From positions 1 to 41,283 of the forward strand of contig CAIZFE010000010.1 in NCBI GenBank assembly GCA_903932145.1: a stretch of 41,283 nt of DNA, read 5' to 3'. Within the stretch, counting starts at the first letter, position 1, and every line of letters begins with the position of its first letter. Position numbers and translations under genes: made by a program. Shown here in pieces: positions 9,863-17,364 of the stretch. The notes under the pieces are model-generated. The model saw only the letters and a program-made list of their open reading frames with translations. It ran no database searches and had not been told where the DNA came from. This stretch comes from an uncultured Rhodopila sp. GTDB taxonomy: Bacteria; Pseudomonadota; Alphaproteobacteria; Acetobacterales; Acetobacteraceae.

Positions 9863-10132
9863 GTGCAGGATTGGCAATTGCAGGATGCCAAGAACCGCTT
9901 CAGCGAAGTGGTTAAGAAAGCGCGTGATGACGGCCCGCAGACCGTCACGGTGCATGGCCAACGTGCCGCGGTGGTGCTGTCGGCATACGCATACGACGCG
10001 TTGATCAAGCCGCGGATGTCCTTCGTCGATTTCCTTCTTACGGAAATTCCGGGTCAGGACCCGTGGCCCGACGACGTGGTCGATGCGATCAACGATCGCG
10101 GTATCGACACCGGCCGCGATATCGAAGTCTGA
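9863..10132 (+). CDS. Phd/YefM-family antitoxin
   Basis: The antitoxin half of a type II toxin-antitoxin module; it neutralises the downstream PIN toxin and represses its own promoter. The protein has 89 residues from GTG 9863, six bases after AGGAGG. Seen: WQLQDAKNRFSEVVKKARDDGPQTVTVHGQRAAVVLSAYAYDALI, a textbook Phd/YefM N-terminal DNA-binding fold, then a short C-terminal tail (PWPDDVVDAINDRGIDTG) of the sort that binds toxin. The stop overlaps the toxin start by one base. Palindromes in and after the promoter are candidate operators. Confidence 0.93.
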   Translation: MQDWQLQDAKNRFSEVVKKARDDGPQTVTVHGQRAAVVLSAYAYDALIKPRMSFVDFLLTEIPGQDPWPDDVVDAINDRGIDTGRDIEV

Positions 10133-10539
10133 TGTATCTGCTCGATACCTGCGTGGTGTCCGAAGCCCGCAGGCGAAATCCGCATGCGGTCTCATGGCTG
10201 CGCGGTGCCCAGCCGGATACGCTGTTCCTCAGCGCGATCACCATCGGTGAGATCACCAAGGGTATAATGATGAAGATGCGCACCGATCCGGCGGCCGCGG
10301 CGGTGCTGCTGCGTTGGCTGGACGAACTGCGCTTCGTCTATGCCGCCCGGATATTGCCGATCGACGATGCGGTCGCCACCAGTTGGGGGCACCTGATGGC
10401 CCAACGGACCCGGCCGGTCGCCGATACGCTGATCGCGGCGACCGCCTACGTGAATAACAAGATTATCGTGACCCGCAATGTGGCGGATTTCAACGACTTT
10501 GGCGTCCCGGTCATGAACCCCTGGTCCATGATGGCCTAA
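10132..10539 (+). CDS. VapC-type PIN domain toxin
   Basis: A PIN-fold endoribonuclease toxin of 135 residues, with ATG 10132 overlapping the antitoxin stop (TGATG). The acidic catalytic set is present: D5 (LLDTCVVSE), E40 (IGEITKG), D98 (VADTLIAATA) and D119 in TRNVADF. The length and the terminal NDFGVPVMNPW pattern fit the FitB-like branch of VapC that commonly pairs with Phd-type antitoxins. It ends three bases before the convergent glycan gene, so no separate terminator fits between them. Confidence 0.93.
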   Translation: MYLLDTCVVSEARRRNPHAVSWLRGAQPDTLFLSAITIGEITKGIMMKMRTDPAAAAVLLRWLDELRFVYAARILPIDDAVATSWGHLMAQRTRPVADTLIAATAYVNNKIIVTRNVADFNDFGVPVMNPWSMMA

Positions 10540-10542
10540 CCG

Positions 10543-12201
10543 CTACGCCACGTTCTGATACCGCCGCATCCGTTCCCGCCGCGCCGCGTCAAGTTCGTCC
10601 CGTCGCGCCCACAGCGACCGATACCATGCGATCCGGGGCGCGACCTGGTAGGCTAGCATGCGTTCTGCGGCGACATACCGCCGCGCCGCTTCGCCAAGCG
10701 ATCGTGCCAACTCAGGCATCGCGACGACCCGGAGCAGTTTTGCATGGAAGTCCACCGGATCGCGGAACAGCAGGCCGGTTTGGCCGTCGGCGATGCTGTT
10801 GCCGTAAACCACACTGCTCGCCAGCGCCATCGTCCCGCATGACCCGGCTTCGATAAACTTCAGATCCGACTTGGCTCGGCTGAACGCCGTGTCGGCCAGC
10901 GGCATGAACGATATTTCCGACATGGCGAGTAATCTGCGATACGTGTCGTAATCACAGGTCGGGGTGAATCGCTTGTGCGGTGTTTCCAGTGCCGCGAAGA
11001 ACGACTGATCATGCACGACCTGGAACCGGAGCCGGTCCCCCGCGGTGGCTGCGACCGCATTCAACGCGGGCATGAACGGCGCCCAGTCACGCTCCCGGTT
11101 CAGGGCACCGAAGAACAGTGTTGTCACCCGAGGGTCGGAGAAGTTCGACGTCGGCAGCAGGGTGCCCACTGCGTTCGGAAACACGGCGATCTCGGCGTTG
11201 TACTGACGCAGGGCATCGGCCATCGTGGTCGTACTGGTCTGAAGCGCGTGGGCACCATAGAACGCCAGGGCTCCTCCCATGCGCATCATGTCGAAGTGGT
11301 CGGGCAGGTCGTCGAACTCGGTCACGATCAGATAACCGGCATCGGTCAGGCGCTGCAAAACCGAACGGCCATGCTCGCCCAGCAACACCGGGCGATGCAG
11401 CACAAAGATGCGCGCCATGCCATCGCCGGCCTGACCGATCGACACCTGATGCGTGATGGTGGCGGTCACCATCGGGTCGGTTCCGATTGCCAGAAACGGA
11501 TAAACGACGCGGACATGCGAAACCCCGCCGACCGGGTTCAGCATGCTGCCCGACACCCTGATGCGTGTGCGTGGCTCCTTGCTTACGCGCCAGATCAGAT
11601 GGCTGGCCGCGGCGGCATCGGCGTAAATTTCGGGATCAACTTCAATGCCAAGCAGACCGGGGGCGAGTGCGGCGGCGAAGGACGCGGCTGCCTCAGGGTC
11701 AGGGGTCCGCGTCGTCACGTCGCAAACAATCAGGCCCGCTTCGACACAGTTTTCACGCATCGACTCCAGGGTGAATCCACGCGCTGCGTTGCGCTCCGGC
11801 GTGCCACGCAGCAGCCGTTCCGCCAGACGCCAGTAGCGGGCGTTGGCAACGCAGATCAGCATCATGCCGTCCGGACTGAGTAACGCCGCATGCTGGTCAA
11901 TCAAGCCCCGGGGATCGCGCAGGTGCTCCAGGATCCCGTCATAGATGATGCAGTCGATACCGTCAGGCAGATCGAAGGCGAGCGTGTCGGCCTCGGCATC
12001 CGCCACGATGACCTCATCCAGATGCAACGCCGCTCGGGTGGCCGTTTCCGAATTGTGTTCGATACCCAGAAAACGGGCTTTCGGGTTCATCGGGCGATAG
12101 GCGGCCAGCAAGGATCCATCGCCGCAGCCCACATGCAGGATGGTGCCGGCGGACAGCGGAATGCGTTGCAGCAGGTCGGATGCGTCGGCAGGAAACAGCA
12201 T
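10543..12201 (-). CDS. methyltransferase-glycosyltransferase fusion protein
   Basis: The protein has 552 residues from ATG 12201. Residues 1-185 form a class I SAM-dependent methyltransferase: motif I HVGCGDGS (23-30), acidic loop IEHNSE, IIYDGILEHLRDP (motif IV region) and LLSPDGMMLICVAN. Residues about 215-552 look like a GT-B glycosyltransferase: a family 1-like C-terminal half with FMPLADTAFSRAKSDLKFIEAGSCG and a GLLFRDPVDF segment. Such two-domain enzymes modify and extend surface glycans. The product and acceptor cannot be told from sequence. It follows the pyruvyl-transferase gene by 50 bp, on the same strand. Confidence 0.8.
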   Translation of the reverse strand: MLFPADASDLLQRIPLSAGTILHVGCGDGSLLAAYRPMNPKARFLGIEHNSETATRAALHLDEVIVADAEADTLAFDLPDGIDCIIYDGILEHLRDPRGLIDQHAALLSPDGMMLICVANARYWRLAERLLRGTPERNAARGFTLESMRENCVEAGLIVCDVTTRTPDPEAAASFAAALAPGLLGIEVDPEIYADAAAASHLIWRVSKEPRTRIRVSGSMLNPVGGVSHVRVVYPFLAIGTDPMVTATITHQVSIGQAGDGMARIFVLHRPVLLGEHGRSVLQRLTDAGYLIVTEFDDLPDHFDMMRMGGALAFYGAHALQTSTTTMADALRQYNAEIAVFPNAVGTLLPTSNFSDPRVTTLFFGALNRERDWAPFMPALNAVAATAGDRLRFQVVHDQSFFAALETPHKRFTPTCDYDTYRRLLAMSEISFMPLADTAFSRAKSDLKFIEAGSCGTMALASSVVYGNSIADGQTGLLFRDPVDFHAKLLRVVAMPELARSLGEAARRYVAAERMLAYQVAPRIAWYRSLWARRDELDAARRERMRRYQNVA

Positions 12202-12251
12202 CGGCGATTATGGAATCCCGCGGCAAGAAATAGGGTGGAGGCCGTTTGCGG

Positions 12252-13211
12252 TCAGCCGGTCAGCCCAAGCTGGTAGGCGGAATCAGGCCGTGTTCGCAAG
12301 TCGGATCGTCTGGGCAGCACCGGCGATTGCCCGGGCAGCCGATGGGCGCGGAGGGCCTGAACCGCGTCCAGCAGGCGCGATTGACACCGGTCAAGCGCGT
12401 GATCGCCGGATAGCTGCGGTGAAACCCCCGCCGCCTGCGCCAAGGCTCTGCCGGCTCGGGCGATCATGCGCTCCGGACCCAATGGCACGGCCGCGGATGC
12501 GACAGCTTCGATCCGTTGCTCCAACCAACGGCGTTCGGACATGCCGGCTCCCATCCACTCGTTCAGCGAGGAGGCAGGGAGACTGTGAAACCGGAGCCGC
12601 AGGTCCATCGTATCGGCCCAGTCCACCCATTTGGCCCGATGGACCCGCACCCGGGGCCGGATTGCGACCCAGGGCACGCGCATTGCGTCGGCGACGATGA
12701 CGCCATGCAGAGCCTCGCTCAGCAGCACTTTGCAGTCCCCGATCGCCCGTAGAATCTCCAGCGGCGCACCGCGCGGGTCGATCAGCCGCACCCCCGCGCG
12801 TGCGGCGACGTGTTGCCACGCTCCTCTGGAGGCGCTTTCGAAATGCGGCATGAAGCCGATATCCGCGCCATCAGTCGAGCGGATGCCGGCCACCGCCGGC
12901 ACCAGGGTAGCAGGGTCACCAAGCGCGAGGTTTGCCGGAAGCCCCAGCGTGGCGGCTGTGCGGGGGCCTCTGACCCAGTGGATGATCCAGCGATCATCCA
13001 GGCAAGGCCGTTTCTCGTAGCCGCCGTAGCCTGATCCGGCGACCAGCTTGATGGGGTCCCGATCGTGCCGCCGGTCCAGCACCGATCCGATGCCCAGGAA
13101 GCGAACCGACGGGTTATCGTCGAAGAAATCCGGCAACAGACGCGGCCATAGTACCGTATTCAGCTCATCGCCGAAATTGGGGGAAACACCCTGCCATCGG
13201 TACAGGATCAC
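12252..13211 (-). CDS. polysaccharide pyruvyl transferase family protein
   Basis: The protein has 319 residues. The start is GTG 13211, overlapping the upstream glycosyltransferase stop as GTGA, so the two are translationally coupled. Seen: FGDELNTVLWPRLLP near the N-terminus, IHWVRGPRTAATLGLP, and LLSEALHGVIVADAMRVPWVAI, matching the PF04230 (CsaB/WcaK) pattern of N/FxGD...RxxxT...S..LHG...A. Members add ketal-pyruvate or act in exopolysaccharide assembly. Its substrate here is unknown. The C-terminal 90 residues (about 230-319) are Arg/Ala-rich and less family-like. Confidence 0.82.
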   Translation of the reverse strand: MILYRWQGVSPNFGDELNTVLWPRLLPDFFDDNPSVRFLGIGSVLDRRHDRDPIKLVAGSGYGGYEKRPCLDDRWIIHWVRGPRTAATLGLPANLALGDPATLVPAVAGIRSTDGADIGFMPHFESASRGAWQHVAARAGVRLIDPRGAPLEILRAIGDCKVLLSEALHGVIVADAMRVPWVAIRPRVRVHRAKWVDWADTMDLRLRFHSLPASSLNEWMGAGMSERRWLEQRIEAVASAAVPLGPERMIARAGRALAQAAGVSPQLSGDHALDRCQSRLLDAVQALRAHRLPGQSPVLPRRSDLRTRPDSAYQLGLTG

Positions 13212-14179
13212 GCCGCCGCCTGACTCATGGCGTCACCGGCGGCCTGCCGCATCGCCGCTTCGGTGACCTTCCAGCCAAAGGCGGCCTTGATGAACCCGGT
13301 CGCATAGGCGACCCGCCAGCGAGCCGCCAGCAACAGCGTCGAATTGCGCGGCAGCAGGGCGAGCGGCGCCAGCAGGGCCGCCACGGCCAGCCGGCGCGGC
13401 AGTTCCCGCCAGACGCGTTCCGGTTCTTGTAACAGGCGCCTGGTCAGCACCGTGGATGCGCCCTGCCAGTACAGCCGGGACAACAGCCATTCCGGCCGCA
13501 TCCGGCGGGCCTGGATCTGGTGATGCACCGTAATCCGCGAATCATACCGCACCGAATAGCCGGCATCCTGGAGCATCCAGGCGAGTTGCACCTCTTCATC
13601 CGACAGCAGCGAGTTGCCGAACCGGCCGCTGGCGCCGCCGAATCCGCCGGCGGCCAGCAAGGACAACACATGCACGACCATGTTGGCGGCATAGGGTTCC
13701 AGGCCGGCTGGTACCGAACGGGTGCGGTATTCGCCGCGGCCTTCATGCTCGATGATCGACAGCACGCCGCGCAGCGAGTCCGGCCACCAACGGGGCAGGG
13801 GGCTTTCCCATCGCGGCAGGATACGGCCGCCGATCAACGCCGGAGGCCGTCCGGGTTGCCCGATGGCCTCCAGAATACTCGCCACCCAGTCGCTGGCGGG
13901 GATCGCGTCGTCATCGATGTAGGCGATGAAGGGTGTTTGCGCCGCCCAGGCCCCGGCGTTGCGGGCCATACTGACGCCCGGCTGGTCCAGCCGGATCAGG
14001 CGCGCGCCGTGCTGAATCGCGAGTCCATACAGTTCGGTCGCGACCGGCGGCGAGGACCCGCTGTCCACCAGTTGAAGCGCGAAACGATCGCGTGAAACCG
14101 TCTGTGCGCGCAGCCCGTCGAGGCAGTCGCGCACATAGCGGGGGCGGTTGTGAGTGCAGATGCATACGGTCAGTTCCAT
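13208..14179 (-). CDS. family 2 glycosyltransferase
   Basis: A GT-A fold enzyme of 323 residues, probably using nucleotide-sugar for surface glycan synthesis. Seen: MELTVCICTHNRPRYVRDCLDGL at the N-terminus, QLVDSGSS, GVSMARNAGAWAA and AYIDDDAIPASDW (DDD at 89-91, metal/nucleotide site), then NSLLSDEEVQLAWMLQDAGYSV (ED-type acceptor motif). The C-terminal region contains a hydrophobic stretch (LAVAALLAPLALLP) that may contact the membrane. I chose ATG 14179; TTG 14209 would add LSIFLPYHRG, which is not part of the fold. First gene of the three-gene glycan set. Confidence 0.9.
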   Translation of the reverse strand: MELTVCICTHNRPRYVRDCLDGLRAQTVSRDRFALQLVDSGSSPPVATELYGLAIQHGARLIRLDQPGVSMARNAGAWAAQTPFIAYIDDDAIPASDWVASILEAIGQPGRPPALIGGRILPRWESPLPRWWPDSLRGVLSIIEHEGRGEYRTRSVPAGLEPYAANMVVHVLSLLAAGGFGGASGRFGNSLLSDEEVQLAWMLQDAGYSVRYDSRITVHHQIQARRMRPEWLLSRLYWQGASTVLTRRLLQEPERVWRELPRRLAVAALLAPLALLPRNSTLLLAARWRVAYATGFIKAAFGWKVTEAAMRQAAGDAMSQAAA

Positions 14180-14276
14180 TCCCCGATGATAGGGAAGAAA
14201 GATTGACAAACCGTTAACACCGCGCGGAAAAAATAGGATTTTCCATGCCCCGGGGGTACGAAATCGTCAGCACATT

Positions 14277-16448
14277 TCAGGCCGTGGCGAATTGTCTCGC
14301 TGCTTTCGACAACCGTTCGATCAGCGCCGCCACCATCGCATAAGGGACCGGCTTGCTGAACAGGTAGCCCTGGAGCTGCGTGCACTTCTCCAACTCCATG
14401 CGATCCGCCTGCTCCGCGGTCTCGACGCCCTCGGCCGTTACTGTCATCCCGAACGTGAGGCTCAAACCGACAATGGCGCGGACGATCGCCATCGCGTTCT
14501 GGTCGTGCGGAATGTCGCGGACGAAGCTCTGATCGATCTTGACCTTGTCGAACGGGAAGCTCCGCAGGTAACTGAGCGAGGAGTAGCCGGTGCCGAAATC
14601 ATCCATGGAGATCTTGACCCCCAGATCCTTGATCTCCCGCAGAATAGCCAGGATGGCATCGCTATCTTGCAACAATACGGACTCGGTGATTTCCAGTTCC
14701 AGCCGATTGGCAGGCAGACCGCTGTCGGCCAGGGCCGATCGGACGCTGTCGGCCAGATGCTTGTTCTTGAATTGCGATGGTGACAAGTTCACCGCGACCT
14801 TGATTCCGTCAGGCCATGTCGCCGCGTCAAGGCAAGCGCGGCGCAAGACCCAATGGCCGATCGCGCCGATCAGGCCGGACGATTCCGCAACCGGGATAAA
14901 GGCGGTGGCCGGGATCATGCCTTGCTCCGGATGATGCCACCGAATCAGCGCCTCAAAGCCCGTTATGCGGCGGGAGCGTGCGTCCACCAGCGGCTGGTAG
15001 TGGACCTGAAACTGCTCCCGAGCCAGTGCCTGGCGCAGGCCGACCTCCAACTCGCGGCGCCGCTGCAGCGCGCTGTTCATGCTGTCCTCATAGAAACATG
15101 AAGTACCCCGGCCGTTGGCTTTCGCCTGATACAGCGCCGTGTCGGCTTTCTTCAGCAACTCGTTCGGATCGGTGCCGTCGATCGGGGCGAGCGCCATGCC
15201 GATACTGGTGCCGATGTCGATCGGATGACCCTCGACCGTGTAGCCCATGCCGATGACATTGATGATCCGAGCCGCGAGGCTATCGACGGCGGCGGGTTCG
15301 CTCATGTTCAACAGCAGGATGGCGAATTCGTCGCCGCCGAGGCGGGCCACCGAATCGCCGTCGCGGACGCACGCCTGCAGCCGGTCGGCCACCTGTCGCA
15401 GCAGTCCGTCGCCGACCGGGTGTCCCAGCGTGTCGTTCACCACCTTGAACCGGTCCAGATCGAGGCACAGCACCGCGAACCCGCCGCCACGGTCGCGGTG
15501 CGCCAGGGCTTGCTCGATGCGGCTCTGGAACATGACCCGATTGGCCAGACGGGTCAGCGGGTCATGATGCGCCAGAAAAGCAATCTGCGACACATGCGTG
15601 CGGAACACCGACAGCGACCGCACGATCGTGCCCAGTTCGTCGCCGCGTGCGAGGGCCGCGATATCGACATCAGCGTGGCCATGCGCCACTTCGTCCGTGG
15701 CGGCTGCGATGCGTTTGACTGATCGCACCGTGGCTCGGGTCAATACCGCGGCGGTGCCGAACAGCAGTAGAGTTCCCGCCAGTGCCGCGGCGCCCAGTGC
15801 CAGGCGAATCTGTTCGGCGATCAATGTTGAGAGCCCCGCCCGCCGGCTGGCCTCGCGGGTGGCGCGTCCGGCGGTGGCCTGGATCAGATCCAGGACGCGC
15901 TTGGCATTGCGATCGAACGGCGAGAAGAATTCCACGGCGCTGGGGAAGTCGATTTCAAGCATCGAACCGAAGACGTCAATCGCATCCCGGTAAAGTCGAA
16001 TGTCGGACGCCACCTGCAGCACGCCGGCGCGGCCTTCATCCATGCCGATGTCGTGCGCCTGGGACTCCAGATCATCGGCCAGGGCCGCCGCACGGGCAAT
16101 TAAACTGTCAACCTCGGTCGCGACGTTGAGATTCGGCGTTCGGGTCGCCTGTAGTGTTGTTAGTCTGTACAGGCTGCCGTTGATCTCCAGTAGGTTGCCG
16201 GCACTTGCAGACAATCGCATGGCGACCCTGAGGTCATGGTTGACCACCGCGCGGACCAGTGCAGCCTGTTGATCGACCGCCAGAATACCGTGCAGACCCA
16301 TGCCGATGATCACCGTCATCGCCAGGGCAGGACAGAACGCCATCTTGAGCGCGAACGGCCAGTTCGCCAGTCCGGCGGTGCGGGCGATATACAAGATTGC
16401 CAGCGTCATGGCCGTTCTCACACGCCGGAATCGCCTCATGTGCGACAT
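14277..16448 (-). CDS. membrane-bound GGDEF-EAL protein (c-di-GMP turnover)
   Basis: The protein has 723 residues from ATG 16448. A transmembrane helix (about 34-57), a periplasmic sensor region (about 58-213, helical), a second helix (215-237) and a HAMP-like linker (238-290) are followed by both catalytic domains. The diguanylate cyclase domain has intact GGDEF at 371-375 and an RxxD inhibitory site (R362/D365). The phosphodiesterase domain has EAL at 499-501 and DDFGTGYSS at 616-624, and looks complete. It could make or degrade c-di-GMP. It is divergent from a YfiR-like gene and a TonB-dependent receptor, which suggests that periplasmic and outer-membrane partners control it, as YfiR controls YfiN. 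Confidence 0.95.
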   Translation of the reverse strand: MSHMRRFRRVRTAMTLAILYIARTAGLANWPFALKMAFCPALAMTVIIGMGLHGILAVDQQAALVRAVVNHDLRVAMRLSASAGNLLEINGSLYRLTTLQATRTPNLNVATEVDSLIARAAALADDLESQAHDIGMDEGRAGVLQVASDIRLYRDAIDVFGSMLEIDFPSAVEFFSPFDRNAKRVLDLIQATAGRATREASRRAGLSTLIAEQIRLALGAAALAGTLLLFGTAAVLTRATVRSVKRIAAATDEVAHGHADVDIAALARGDELGTIVRSLSVFRTHVSQIAFLAHHDPLTRLANRVMFQSRIEQALAHRDRGGGFAVLCLDLDRFKVVNDTLGHPVGDGLLRQVADRLQACVRDGDSVARLGGDEFAILLLNMSEPAAVDSLAARIINVIGMGYTVEGHPIDIGTSIGMALAPIDGTDPNELLKKADTALYQAKANGRGTSCFYEDSMNSALQRRRELEVGLRQALAREQFQVHYQPLVDARSRRITGFEALIRWHHPEQGMIPATAFIPVAESSGLIGAIGHWVLRRACLDAATWPDGIKVAVNLSPSQFKNKHLADSVRSALADSGLPANRLELEITESVLLQDSDAILAILREIKDLGVKISMDDFGTGYSSLSYLRSFPFDKVKIDQSFVRDIPHDQNAMAIVRAIVGLSLTFGMTVTAEGVETAEQADRMELEKCTQLQGYLFSKPVPYAMVAALIERLSKAARQFATA

Positions 16449-16823
16449 TCGGCTTTCGACCCGGGCACGGTTGGCGGACAGCGAAACGGCGTCAAAGCAA
16501 GTGGACCCCTGTTTGTTGCAATATCGCGTTCGCGGCCAGACAGCCCTGCCGTTCGGCTGGACAATCCTACTGTAATACTTCCGTAATCATAATGACGTGA
16601 ATGGAATGTCCGGTAAAATGGAAATTTATCACAATCACGTTAAGATATCGATAGAAACTGAGGTTCGACACTGCTATTGAGGGACATCCTAAAGAGGATG
16701 ACCGGTGCCGATCCTGGCGATGTCACTGTTTCTCGGGGCACAACCGCACCCATTGTACGAACCCGGCCGGTTGACCGGCTGGCGTTTGTTGGCGCGGATG
16801 TCTGCCGGCCGGGGCGGTCAGCG
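16449..16823. promoter_or_regulatory. divergent control region of the c-di-GMP module
   Basis: This is the space between the GGDEF-EAL start and the chosen start of the YfiR-like gene. 16560-16680 is AT-rich (for example TAATACTTCCGTAATCATAATG and AAATTTATCACAATC), fitting back-to-back promoters, but no clear operator symmetry was found. The plus-strand frame is open from TTG 16677 and ATG 16698, so part of it could encode an N-terminal extension of the YfiR-like protein. Confidence 0.4.
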
Positions 16824-17363
16824 TTGAAGGCCGCGATCCGTACGGTTCTCGGGATTGTTGCGATCGCCTGCGTTGCCTTGTCCGCCAGGTCGTCGGCGGC
16901 AGAATTCAATGCCAAGGACGCCCAGATTTTGGGGCGGACCTTGGGCTATTCAGGGGATGGACTGACCGGTCTGGCGATGGTCGGCGTTTTGTTTGCCCCG
17001 GGCAATCCGGCCTCCCGGCTGGAAGCCGAACGTATCCAATCGGTCATCGGCGATGAACTGCCCACGGGTCGCATCCGGTTGCACACCCGTCTTATCGCGG
17101 TCGATCGCCTGACCCGGGAGGCGAACCTCAACGCCCTGTACATCACCGAAGGGCTGGGCGGTGACCGAGACGCCATCGCCGACGCCGCCCGCCGCCTGCA
17201 TGCGCCGACCATCTCGATGGATCTCGATTGCGTCACGTCAGGGGCCTGCGTCGTCGGTTTTTCCAGTGAACCGACCGTGCAGATCCTGCTCAACCAAGGG
17301 GCCGCCGAACATATCGGGGTCCATTTTCTACAGGCGTTTCGCATGCTTGTCAGGGAGAAATAG
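16824..17363 (+). CDS. YfiR-like (DUF4154-type) periplasmic protein
   Basis: The protein has 179 residues from TTG 16824, chosen because it gives a clean signal peptide (LKAAIRTVLGIVAIACVALSARSSAAEF). Upstream in-frame starts (ATG 16698, TTG 16677) would put 40-50 non-hydrophobic residues ahead of it. The mature part, with ITEGLGGDRDAI, a C...C pair (CVTSGAC) and a final VQILLNQGAAEHIGVHFLQAFRMLVREK, resembles YfiR: a periplasmic alpha/beta protein that ends in a NxxxAxxxGLxxSxxLL-type helix. Together with its neighbours this supports the call; sequence alone is only moderately convincing. The stop is one base before the receptor ATG, so they form an operon. Confidence 0.6.
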   Translation: MKAAIRTVLGIVAIACVALSARSSAAEFNAKDAQILGRTLGYSGDGLTGLAMVGVLFAPGNPASRLEAERIQSVIGDELPTGRIRLHTRLIAVDRLTREANLNALYITEGLGGDRDAIADAARRLHAPTISMDLDCVTSGACVVGFSSEPTVQILLNQGAAEHIGVHFLQAFRMLVREK

Positions 17364-17364
17364 G

